A stretch of DNA of 13,745 bases from Ahrensia sp. Its GTDB lineage: Bacteria; Pseudomonadota; Alphaproteobacteria; Rhizobiales; Rhizobiaceae. A model generated the notes under the pieces. That model worked only from the letters and a program-made list of their open reading frames with translations. It did no database searches and was not told where the DNA came from. Below are positions 1-5,468 of this stretch, one piece after another. The stretch covers positions 1 through 13,745 of the forward strand of contig NZXU01000045.1 of the NCBI GenBank assembly GCA_002698425.1. Reading direction: 5' to 3'. The first letter of the stretch is position 1; each line of letters opens with the position of its first letter. The translations under genes were made by a program, and so were the position numbers.

Positions 1-43
1 GCTCGCGGACTTCGGGAGAATACTTGTTCGTTGTCTTGCTCAT
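1..43 (-). CDS. IS3-family transposase OrfA, N-terminal fragment
   Basis: Only the first 14 codons are present, reading MSKTTNKYSPEVRE before the window edge. This matches the usual opening of IS3-family OrfA proteins (MS-K-...-(F/Y)SPEVR-), the helix-turn-helix subunit made with OrfB by programmed frameshifting. A purine-rich GGATGGAG lies a few bases before the ATG, and the ATG lies about 50 bases inside the terminal repeat, as expected. It is cut by the window, not by mutation that can be seen. Confidence 0.6.
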   Translation of the reverse strand, partial: MSKTTNKYSPEVRE

Positions 44-96
44 GATGCTCCATCCTACTCAGGAGTTGGAGCCTCCGGCAAACCCGGGGCGGTTCA
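1..96 (-). mobile_element. IS3-family insertion sequence, one end only
   Basis: This is the terminal part of an insertion sequence running off the left edge. Read on the minus strand it begins at base 96 with TGAACCGCCCCGGGTTTGCC, which I recognise as the style of terminal inverted repeat found on IS3-family elements of rhizobia and relatives. About 50 bases inside lies the start of a transposase OrfA. The outer end is 8 bases beyond the stop codon of the Rep-like gene, so the insertion landed just downstream of that gene. The other end and the target duplication are outside the window. The family call rests on the terminal repeat and 14 residues of protein. Confidence 0.65.
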
Positions 97-104
97 TACC
101 TCTA

Positions 105-1301
105 TCACACACACTGCTTCTTCACCCTCTCAGTCAGCTTCCCCAACGCCATCGCGACACGGTCGTTCAGTTTCTCGTAGGCGACCAGTGTTTGCATCGG
201 CCCGTCTGCTACCCGTTCCGTCTTCAACGTCTTCTCATTGCGGCGGAACACGGCTCGCATGTCTTTTCGTTGAACGGCCCGGTTGGCTGCCCATGCATCG
301 TCCATCGCCTTGAGGCCGACCACGCCGGCAGCAAGGAAGCGCTTTCGCCTCTCGGCTTCACGGGTGTCCTTGACGACCTTCCTCCGGCCGGCGTCCATGG
401 TCGACGTGTCAGCGAAGGTCGGCAGCATGAAGCGGAAGCAGGACTTCTGCAGCGTCGTGAACTTGAAGCGCTTCAGATCCTCGAACGTGACGATGTCGCG
501 CTTCCGGAGTTCGGACGCCTTCAGCGTCACTTCGATACGGACGCGCCTTCGATCCGGCGGAAGGTTAATCCAAGACCGCTTCGACTTGTTCTGCCGGTCG
601 ATCACCTTGTCCATAACGCGCCAGGAAGACGCGGCGTCTCTTGCCCCGAAATAGATCGTGGCATCCGAGAAGGGCTTCCTATCGTGATCTGTGAAGAGAA
701 GGGATAGCCTCTCCGGGCGGTTCTTGATCTTCAGGAACATGCCTCCGGTGCAGGTGTCCCCCTCGCCCCAGGTGAAGCGCGGCCAGTCTTTCTTGGATGA
801 GATGATGTCCCGGCCTGGCAGGAAATGTCGAGTCAGAACTCCCACCAGCAGCATCCGTTGAGCATCGTCCGGAACCACCGGGGTGAAATCGACGCTAACC
901 TCCATCTCATGGGCTTCGACCTCTCCATCAATACCCCAGTCGGCTCGGATGGCATCGATCGCCTTTTGGACGACAGCAATATCCGGCTCCTGGAAACGCA
1001 ACCGGAACTCGTGACCAGCCTTGCCGTCCAGGGGCTGCGTGTAACACCGCCGGCCGATGACGTTATCAACGGCCTGTAGCACCCATTTCGCCTGGGTCTT
1101 CCTGCTGGCTTTAAACCGGATATCCAGCCAGTCGATCACGGCCCTGGTCTTGAACTTCGTGAGATCGATGTCCGGCACGAGCATGACCCGGCCCTGCAGA
1201 CGTCGTTGCCTACCGGGCGCCAGCATTTCATTGAACGAGATCCGCATCTCGCGGTTCGTGTTCGCTGCGTAAAGGTCGATCGCGTGGGAGTGCATTTTCA
1301 T
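105..1301 (-). CDS. Rep_trans-like replication initiation protein (putative)
   Basis: The 398-residue protein has the order of motifs seen in Rep_trans/pT181-type rolling-circle initiators and related MobT proteins: an early strand VIDWLDIRF (55-63), an acidic strand MEVSVDF (133-139), then ATIYFGARDAASSWRVMDK (214-232) and RRVRIEVTL (252-260), followed by a basic helical C-terminus. Members of that family nick DNA at an origin through a tyrosine. Here the 'R-V-Y-D-K'-like position holds methionine (M230), so the nucleophile may be elsewhere or the match is only to the fold. It is the last gene of the backbone block, follows a small coupled ORF through an ATGA overlap, and an IS starts 8 bases past its stop. 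Alternatives are a relaxase-like or a purely DNA-binding protein. The assignment is from remembered motifs, not a search. Confidence 0.5.
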   Translation of the reverse strand: MKMHSHAIDLYAANTNREMRISFNEMLAPGRQRRLQGRVMLVPDIDLTKFKTRAVIDWLDIRFKASRKTQAKWVLQAVDNVIGRRCYTQPLDGKAGHEFRLRFQEPDIAVVQKAIDAIRADWGIDGEVEAHEMEVSVDFTPVVPDDAQRMLLVGVLTRHFLPGRDIISSKKDWPRFTWGEGDTCTGGMFLKIKNRPERLSLLFTDHDRKPFSDATIYFGARDAASSWRVMDKVIDRQNKSKRSWINLPPDRRRVRIEVTLKASELRKRDIVTFEDLKRFKFTTLQKSCFRFMLPTFADTSTMDAGRRKVVKDTREAERRKRFLAAGVVGLKAMDDAWAANRAVQRKDMRAVFRRNEKTLKTERVADGPMQTLVAYEKLNDRVAMALGKLTERVKKQCV

Positions 1302-1387
1302 ATTCCAGGTCGGGGTTTCTTGGAGGAGGGCCAGTTGGCGAACGCGCCTCTAGGAGACTCGCTGGCGAGCTCTAGTTCCGGGAGCAT
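1298..1387 (-). CDS. possible 29-residue ORF coupled to the Rep-like gene
   Basis: A short ORF starts with ATG at 1387 behind an AGGA four bases upstream and ends with a TGA that overlaps the Rep start in an ATGA. The peptide opens MLPELELASESPRGAF and ends in lysine, arginine and proline. It lies in the same frame as the GapR-like gene after that gene's TAG stop, so it could also be a decayed extension of it or a readthrough tail. It fills most of the 143-base gap between the two genes. The overlap suggests it may set the translation level of the initiator. No family is recognised. Confidence 0.3.
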   Translation of the reverse strand: MLPELELASESPRGAFANWPSSKKPRPGI

Positions 1388-1444
1388 GAATTCCTCATCC
1401 CGATCCTTGGTGCGCGCCAGCGACTCGCTATGGCCGAAACAGCG

Positions 1445-1930
1445 CTATGCCGCTTCGACAATCTCCTCGATGTGTTCCTCTTCGCTATTCTCGGCACTGT
1501 CGAGCACGAGATCGTCGATCGTTGGCTTCAGCTGGATCGGCGTCGACTGGGCCACGCTCTTGCCTTCCTCTCCGCGCTCACCAACACTCGTCGAGGACAC
1601 TTCCGCCACCGGAGAATCGACCTCCGGTCGCATATCGTCCGCCTGAGGCTCGGCTTCGGCAGTGACGGCGCCTTCTTTCGCGACCGGCTTGACGATGTCG
1701 AGGATCCGTTGCGCTTCTGCACTGACCTCTTCCATCTGGTCGCGCTTCTGGTCATCCATGCGGTAGACCCTCATCGCGGACTTGAGGGCATCCGCGGTCA
1801 CCTTGCCGTGTTCGGTGCGGATTTCCGTGTAGAGTTTCTTCTTCATGTCCTGAATTTTGTTGATCGCGTTCTCGCATTTGTCCAACTGGGCGACCCAGCG
1901 GCGGTAATCGCGATTGGTGGCGTGCTGCAT
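1445..1930 (-). CDS. GapR-like coiled-coil DNA-binding protein (putative)
   Basis: The 161-residue protein has a charged helical first half (residues 1-80) with the pattern of the GapR/DUF2312 family: a leading helix (YRRWVAQLDKCENAINKI), a KKLYTEIR segment, a short turn and a second helix (ADALKSAMRVYRMDDQKRD). GapR proteins bind overtwisted AT-rich DNA as dimers or tetramers and assist replication; relatives occur on mobile elements. Residues 85-161 are acidic, rich in Glu, Ser and Pro, and probably disordered; such a tail is not part of classical GapR. The start at 1930 has AAGGAT a few bases upstream. Position just ahead of the Rep-like gene fits a role in replication of the element. The match is by helix pattern only and could be convergent. 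Confidence 0.45.
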   Translation of the reverse strand: MQHATNRDYRRWVAQLDKCENAINKIQDMKKKLYTEIRTEHGKVTADALKSAMRVYRMDDQKRDQMEEVSAEAQRILDIVKPVAKEGAVTAEAEPQADDMRPEVDSPVAEVSSTSVGERGEEGKSVAQSTPIQLKPTIDDLVLDSAENSEEEHIEEIVEAA

Positions 1931-2083
1931 TGTATTGATCCTTCAAATGACGCCGGGCTGATCATGGCGGCATGGGTTGTGACAAAGGCGTTCGACGAAG
2001 CGCTGCATTCGCTTATTGAGTAAAAGAATTTTCGCTCCGCCGTGGAGCCAGCCTCTTGAACAGACGCGAGCTCCGACTATTCG

Positions 2084-2107
2084 CGCGCAGGCGCGCTGCG
2101 CGTGAGA
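2084..2107. repeat. GC-rich hairpin repeat, copy A
   Basis: The core is CGCGCAG-GCGCG-CTGCGCG, a perfect 7-base inverted repeat around a 5-base loop, followed by TGAGA. A second copy at 3676-3699 matches in 23 of 24 positions, differing only by T to C after the core. Flanking bases on both sides are unrelated, so the conserved unit is the hairpin plus GAGA. Both copies lie in gene-free backbone DNA. It may be a protein-binding or replication-origin hairpin, or a small dispersed repeat. Confidence 0.6.
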
Positions 2108-2183
2108 CGAGCCGGCTTTCGCCGGTCGACCAGGTTTCTCAACTGGCTGACCGGATTCTGTCTGGATCGTCGCGTTTGGAAAG

Positions 2184-2204
2184 CCGCGCCCTAGGAGGGC
2201 GCGG
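2184..2204 (-). terminator. terminator-like hairpin after the 119-residue ORF
   Basis: CCGCGCCC and GGGCGCGG form a perfect 8-base-pair stem around a 5-base loop, starting about 30 bases after the stop codon at 2235. On the minus strand it is followed by CTTTCC, only a weak T run, so termination may be partial. It separates the first backbone operon from the GapR-like/Rep unit. Confidence 0.45.
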
Positions 2205-2234
2205 TTGCAAGGGATAGTATTATCCGCGGGGTTG

Positions 2235-2594
2235 CTAAGCCTGCGGGCTCTCAGCTGCTGCTTGTTCGGTGGGTTGGAACTCGACCTCGCCGAGTCCAAG
2301 CGGATCGAAGTCTTCCAGGACATCGAGGCCCCGCCGGCGTTGGAAGACGCTGAAAGCGTGACTCAGACTGGACGAGTCAGCCTGCAGATCCCACCAAAGC
2401 TCCGCCAACACGCTGAAGGTATCGCTTGGGTTATTCTCGAAATCGGCTCGACTGTATTGAGATAGTTCTTTGAGGTTATCGAGAATCTGTGAAAGGAATT
2501 TCTCGCCGGTGCCTTCACACCCCCTCATGCGAAAGGGAGTCTGAAGCAGTTCGGCGAAAGCCTTCTGTTCGCTCAGCAGCTTGAGGTCGTTCAT
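2235..2594 (-). CDS. hypothetical protein, 119 residues
   Basis: No family is recognised. The protein is mostly acidic and predicted helical (KLLSEQKAFAELLQ, KFLSQILDNLKELSQ, FSVLAELWWDL), with an acidic, glutamine- and alanine-rich tail. There is no signal peptide, membrane segment or obvious metal motif. Its ATG overlaps the TGA of the gene upstream (ATGA), so it is translationally coupled to it. It is the last gene of the first backbone operon and is followed by a terminator-like hairpin. The coupling and clean reading frame make it a likely real gene; a role in element maintenance is only inferred from position. Confidence 0.65.
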   Translation of the reverse strand: MNDLKLLSEQKAFAELLQTPFRMRGCEGTGEKFLSQILDNLKELSQYSRADFENNPSDTFSVLAELWWDLQADSSSLSHAFSVFQRRRGLDVLEDFDPLGLGEVEFQPTEQAAAESPQA

Positions 2595-2821
2595 TCGCAG
2601 GCTCCCAGCTCAAGAGACATTTTCTCGTGGAGCGTTTCGGCGAAAGCCCCCATCGGATGGCTCCCGATCTGAAGTCGCTCGCCACGCTTCCCGTTCTCAA
2701 TTGAATAGGGCCTTCCAACAAAGTCCCACTCGTCATCAACCAAAATGTTGTCGAACTTGAACCTCATCATCTGGATTTTGAGCACGATCTGGCCCAGCCG
2801 CTTGCGGCGCTCATCATTCAT
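2591..2821 (-). CDS. hypothetical protein, 76 residues
   Basis: I place the start at the ATG at 2821 (MNDERRKRLGQIVLKIQMMR) because AGGAG lies 11 bases upstream and the sequence before it does not look coded. A longer version could begin at GTG 2923, which would overlap the previous stop in GTGA and give 110 residues. The protein begins with a basic helix and continues into a mixed segment (DDEWDFVGRPYSI, then LQIGSHPMGAFAETLHEKM). No family is recognised. It ends in an ATGA overlap with the next gene. The two possible starts are the main uncertainty. Confidence 0.6.
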   Translation of the reverse strand: MNDERRKRLGQIVLKIQMMRFKFDNILVDDEWDFVGRPYSIENGKRGERLQIGSHPMGAFAETLHEKMSLELGACE

Positions 2822-2919
2822 GACTATTTTTTCTCCTGCCCTCGGGCGTTGGAATGTCAAATTGAAACCGGCATTTCTCGAGGCGTGACCAGGGTGGCAG
2901 CCCAGGTCACGCCAACTCT

Positions 2920-3450
2920 TCACACACTGATAAGCTGGTTCAGCTCCTCCTTCGTTCGAATGGCGGGAATGGTGTGTCGCGTCGGCTTCTGGAGCTCCGA
3001 CTGGATCCCTTTCAGCCGATCGATCTTTTTCAGAGACGCCTTGAGCGCGTCTGTGTCCCCACGCGGCAGATTGGCACTCTCCGTGACTGCTGCCTCGATG
3101 GCTCTGTTCGCTTCCTCCAGCTTGTAGGCGTTTATGACGCCGGCGATTTCCGTCGCTGCGTCGATGAAGACATCAACCAGTCCGATCGCCCGCTGAAGCG
3201 AAGTGAGGGGCTCGTCCCGGGAGAACTGCGTATCAAAATCCTGGACCTCCGCGTTCAGTTCGCTTCCAATCACGCGGGCACCGAACGCATCGAGGTTCTC
3301 CTCGAACTCGAACATCCGGTCGCCTACGAATTCCGAAAACGATCCCTGAAGGTAATCCGGCGACTGAGCCACCTGGAGCTGTGCCTCCTTGATCGCCGCC
3401 TTCTGGCGAGCTCTTGCCTTCCTTTTACGCTCTGCGTCCGTCATTGCCAT
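2920..3450 (-). CDS. hypothetical helical protein with basic N-terminus, 176 residues
   Basis: The chosen start (3450, MAMTDAERKRKARARQKA) follows an AAGGAACG ribosome-binding site; upstream in-frame codons would run through the operator and are unlikely to be coding. The first 20 residues are strongly basic, resembling the DAER-(K/R)-(R/K)-x-R-x-RQKA openings common in phage and plasmid regulatory proteins. The rest is helical and acidic (FEENLDAFGARVIG; SLQRAIGLVDVFIDAATEIAGVINAY; DALKASLKKIDRL), suggesting an oligomeric coiled-coil protein. It is the first gene of the backbone operon and its promoter carries a strong inverted repeat, so it may be a regulator, possibly of its own promoter. 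No function is assigned. Confidence 0.65.
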   Translation of the reverse strand: MAMTDAERKRKARARQKAAIKEAQLQVAQSPDYLQGSFSEFVGDRMFEFEENLDAFGARVIGSELNAEVQDFDTQFSRDEPLTSLQRAIGLVDVFIDAATEIAGVINAYKLEEANRAIEAAVTESANLPRGDTDALKASLKKIDRLKGIQSELQKPTRHTIPAIRTKEELNQLISV

Positions 3451-3476
3451 TTTCGCGTTCCTTTTTGTGACCGTGA

Positions 3477-3510
3477 CCGGACAAATAGAATGTCCGGATA
3501 TGAAATTCAA
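3477..3510 (-). promoter_or_regulatory. promoter with overlapping CCGGACA-n7-TGTCCGG operator
   Basis: On the minus strand TTGAAT (3510-3505) and TATTTG (3487-3482) are 17 bases apart, a plausible sigma70-type promoter about 35 bases before the 176-residue gene. The -10 lies inside a perfect inverted repeat, CCGGACA (3477-3483) and TGTCCGG (3491-3497) with a 7-base spacer. A protein bound there would block the promoter. A near copy of the operator is at 3718-3738. Confidence 0.5.
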
Positions 3511-3675
3511 GGGCCTATTTTTCAGAATCGCGCAGATTCTGCAGAAATCGAAAAATCAACGAGCGGAGGCCCCGGATCGACTAATCTCATCGACGCTCTG
3601 CCTTACGACGGATGCTCACGCGTCGGAGGCGCACTAAGAACGGGCTCCACTTGAAAGGCTGCAATCCGTTCCCCA

Positions 3676-3699
3676 CGCGCAGGCGCGCTGCGCGCGAGA
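3676..3699. repeat. GC-rich hairpin repeat, copy B
   Basis: This is the second copy of the hairpin at 2084-2107 (23 of 24 bases identical): the core CGCGCAG-GCGCG-CTGCGCG followed by CGAGA. It lies 19 bases to the left of the second operator-like inverted repeat, in the region before the backbone operon. The one difference lies outside the stem. Confidence 0.6.
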
Positions 3700-3717
3700 G
3701 CGGCAGAATCGCGGATG

Positions 3718-3738
3718 CCGGACAGTCGAATTGTCGGG
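3718..3738. promoter_or_regulatory. second CCGGACA-type operator
   Basis: CCGGACA (3718-3724), a 7-base spacer and TGTCGGG (3732-3738) repeat the layout of the operator at 3477-3497 with one mismatch in the right arm. The two sites are exactly 241 bases apart. Equal arm and spacer lengths suggest the same dimeric protein binds both, perhaps with DNA looping. A looser half-site pair occurs near 3791-3802. Confidence 0.4.
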
Positions 3739-4158
3739 AGGTGGCTGGCGGTTCTTGGCTAGGCGCCGAGTAGAATAGCGGCGCTCGCGACCGGAATGTC
3801 GGAGGCTCAGACACCTACGAGGGTGTGGGTGGCAGTTTTCTTCCTGCCTCATCGCTCGTGATCGGCGGCGGTCCCGTTCGCAGCGGATGGGCTGTCTCCC
3901 GTGTGCGCTTCGGATGTTATTTCCGGTAGGGATATTCAGCTCTTCCGATAAGTATCATCCCTTGTTGCGTAAGGGCTTCAGAAAGCATGAAGCGACAGAT
4001 GGCTAGCAGTTTCGCGAAATCTGGAAATAGGTATTTCGGGAATTCGCCACCGGAACAGCCTCTCAGGTCAGATGAAGGTGACCGACAGCCGGCGAGCGTG
4101 CCTACGGGATGGCGGCAGAAGTTTACGTCCGGGAGAAATTTTGTTTTTCGCGGCACCT

Positions 4159-4209
4159 CGTCAACTTGATGGAAACTCCCGTCAACTTATTCCTTATTTC
4201 GCATAAGGA
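4159..4209. repeat. 9-base direct repeats followed by a hairpin
   Basis: CGTCAACTT occurs at 4159-4167 and 4180-4188, a spacing of 21 bases or about two helical turns, so a protein would meet both on the same face. Directly after comes a hairpin TCCTTAT-TTCGC-ATAAGGA (4191-4209, 7-base-pair stem). The arrangement is iteron-like but only two copies exist. Confidence 0.3.
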
Positions 4210-4317
4210 GATCGGCGTCCGGAGGCGCTCAAGGTAAAGGTCAGCAACGTCGTTTGCGCCACATTTCGCTGCCGAAGTTGGCAGAATGACAACCTCTGAA
4301 CAGGGTCCAATCCCCAG

Positions 4318-4356
4318 CAAAAAGAAGCCCGGAGCCTGGCAAGCCAGCGGCTCCGG
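4318..4356 (-). terminator. rho-independent terminator of the cargo module
   Basis: CCGGAGCC (4329-4336) pairs with GGCTCCGG (4349-4356), with an inner TGGC/GCCA extension, and on the minus strand the stem is followed by GCTTCTTTTTGC. It lies about 50 bases after the stop of the membrane-protein gene at 4405 and marks the end of the minus-strand cargo transcription. Confidence 0.75.
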
Positions 4357-4404
4357 TTCTTATGTTGTCAGTGGTGCAAGTGCCGCCTTCGACGGCACGC
4401 GCAG

Positions 4405-5139
4405 CTATGCGGCGTTTCGGCTGCTGGCCTCAAGTGTTTTATGGCTCCGACCAGACCGTCTCGACGCAATAACCGCAAGCCACCCCATCCACGTTAGGCT
4501 CAAGATCCACCCTAACACGATCGCGATTGACTGGTTGGTTGAGAAGCCCTCCGAGCCGGCCAGCCAACCTTGTGAGAGGTAAGCCAACCCAGACAGGCAT
4601 ATCAGCTGAGGAACTGGCCGGGCGACAATCATAGACTGTGCGGTGGAGCCGGCGAACAGAAGCAAACTGAGACCCATGGCGTAGTCTTGATAGCTGCGCA
4701 TGCCCCATTCAAGCCACCGGATGGCCTCGGCGGTCGCGAAGCGTGACACTCTCTCGCCTTCTGAAGCACTGGTCCACGCATTTGCCGCGTGCTTGAGCGC
4801 TACTCCGTCGACGGCCTGCAGAACTCCGTAAAGAGCCAGTGTCGCGACCGCACCTGCCGCTCCAACGCGCCCCATCCAGCGCGCTGCCTCGCTTTGATAA
4901 TCAAGAGCAAAAGCCAACACAATCAGACCGGACAGCAGGACCGCCATGCTCACGAACTGGCCAAGATGAACGGCCATCCAAGTCTGGTTTTCGGCGTAGG
5001 CTGCAAAGATCGAGTGATGATCATTGGCATTTCCGCCTACGTGAAACTGGGTAACGAGGATGTATGAGACCTGCCCGGCAAGGATCAGCCGGGCCGGAAG
5101 GGCTAGCACTGCCGCCCCAACGATAGCTTTCTTGCTCAT
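4405..5139 (-). CDS. multi-pass membrane protein, DUF4386-like
   Basis: The 244-residue protein has about six hydrophobic segments: near residues 5-30 (IVGAAVLALPARLILAGQVS), 56-78 (QFVSMAVLLSGLIVLAFAL), 92-112 (GRVGAAGAVATLALYGVLQA), 150-166 (LSLLLFAGSTA), 175-195 (LICLSGLAYLSQGWLAG) and 204-226 (SIAIVLGWILSLTWMGWLAV). Size and layout resemble DUF4386-type membrane proteins of unknown function. I place the start at 5139 because its ATG overlaps the stop of the DUF1127 gene (ATGA) and GGAG lies 7 bases upstream; an ATG at 5145 is in frame too. It is co-transcribed with the DUF1127 gene and closed by a strong terminator. No heme or metal motif is evident, so its link to the peroxidase is inferred from the shared upstream repeat. 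Confidence 0.75.
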   Translation of the reverse strand: MSKKAIVGAAVLALPARLILAGQVSYILVTQFHVGGNANDHHSIFAAYAENQTWMAVHLGQFVSMAVLLSGLIVLAFALDYQSEAARWMGRVGAAGAVATLALYGVLQAVDGVALKHAANAWTSASEGERVSRFATAEAIRWLEWGMRSYQDYAMGLSLLLFAGSTAQSMIVARPVPQLICLSGLAYLSQGWLAGSEGFSTNQSIAIVLGWILSLTWMGWLAVIASRRSGRSHKTLEASSRNAA

Positions 5140-5306
5140 GACCATTCTCCAGTGCGGCTCCAGAAGGGGTGCCTGGAAGAGCGGACATCGTATCGAGACA
5201 GGCCGATATCCTTGAGCTGCTGATCGTTGAGATCAGATAGTGCGAGCGCCGTCTGACGGCGATGACGAAGAGAAGTAGCTTGTTTCAGGATGAGTTTAAT
5301 AAGCAT
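5136..5306 (-). CDS. DUF1127 small protein (YjiS-like)
   Basis: This 56-residue protein has the DUF1127 signature: an amphipathic basic N-terminal helix (LIKLILKQATSLRHRRQ) followed by ALSDLNDQQLKDIGLSRYDV, matching the family's L..L.d..L.DIGl.R pattern. Some alphaproteobacterial members affect carbon, phosphate or stress responses and bind RNA; others are uncharacterised. The start at 5306 is chosen for a GGAGGT four bases upstream; an in-frame ATG at 5318 lies within the ribosome-binding region. It is the first gene of the second minus-strand unit, about 50 bases downstream of the shared 21-base repeat, and overlaps the membrane-protein gene. Confidence 0.85.
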   Translation of the reverse strand: MLIKLILKQATSLRHRRQTALALSDLNDQQLKDIGLSRYDVRSSRHPFWSRTGEWS

Positions 5307-5333
5307 TATAACCTCCATGTTGTTGATGGAGAG

Positions 5334-5378
5334 AACATGCCAGAAGCCTGGAAAACAGGATTGAATGAAACAGCTATT
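5334..5378 (-). promoter_or_regulatory. DUF1127 promoter region with shared 21-base repeat
   Basis: Bases 5358-5378 carry a 21-base sequence (plus strand: GGATTGAATG, then AAACAGCTATT) identical to 7206-7226. On the minus strand, 18 bases after it, lies CATGTT (5339-5334), a poor -10 at exactly the spacing of the TATTTG found below the other copy. The repeat would cover the -35, the usual position for an AraC-type activator. The surrounding DNA is AT-rich and also holds an inverted repeat ATCCA-n7-TGGAT (5437-5453). Confidence 0.6.
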
Positions 5379-5468
5379 CTATATTAAAGAGAATCGGATA
5401 TTTCTGAAAAGTTATTTCATACACTAGTCGAAATGAATCCATTTAAATTGGATGTGGCGCCGGATTGA

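Larger units (their letters stand above)
1931..2234. other. backbone intergenic region with hairpins
   Basis: About 300 bases with no convincing gene separate the 119-residue ORF from the GapR-like gene. It holds a terminator-like hairpin next to the upstream gene (2184-2204), a smaller hairpin CCGGC-TTTC-GCCGG near 2112-2125, and one copy of a GC-rich hairpin that recurs at 3676. It should also contain the promoter of the GapR-like/Rep unit, but I could not pick a clear -35/-10 pair. Confidence 0.5.
3511..4316. other. long gene-free backbone region
   Basis: About 800 bases between the backbone operon and the cargo terminator hold no ORF with a credible ribosome-binding site or protein-like sequence on either strand. 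It does contain: a hairpin CAGAATC-GCGCA-GATTCTG (3523-3541), the second copy of the GC-rich hairpin (3676-3699), a second CCGGACA-type operator (3718-3738), a 9-base direct repeat with a hairpin (4159-4209), and many smaller palindromes. Such density of structure without coding suits an origin of replication, an origin of transfer or a regulatory region of the element, but nothing decides which. Confidence 0.4.

Noticed and set aside
24..707. Plus-strand ORF of 227 codons opposite the Rep-like gene
   Set aside because: It crosses the IS end and has no protein-like motif; the minus strand carries the coherent Rep-like protein.
1430..2023. Long plus-strand ORF (197 codons) across the GapR-like gene
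   Set aside because: It mirrors the minus-strand gene, has no ribosome-binding site or recognisable motif, and GC-rich DNA commonly opens such antisense frames.
2974..3654. Long plus-strand ORF (226 codons) opposite the 176-residue gene
   Set aside because: Composition is arginine- and leucine-rich as expected of an antisense frame, and it runs through the promoter and operator of the minus-strand gene.
3587..3852. Minus-strand ORFs of 72 to 75 codons in the empty backbone region
   Set aside because: Arginine- and serine-rich frames through hairpins and operators, with no start signal; they look non-coding.
4159..4188. CRISPR-like array
   Set aside because: Only two 9-base repeats occur, no array of regular spacers, and no cas genes are present.
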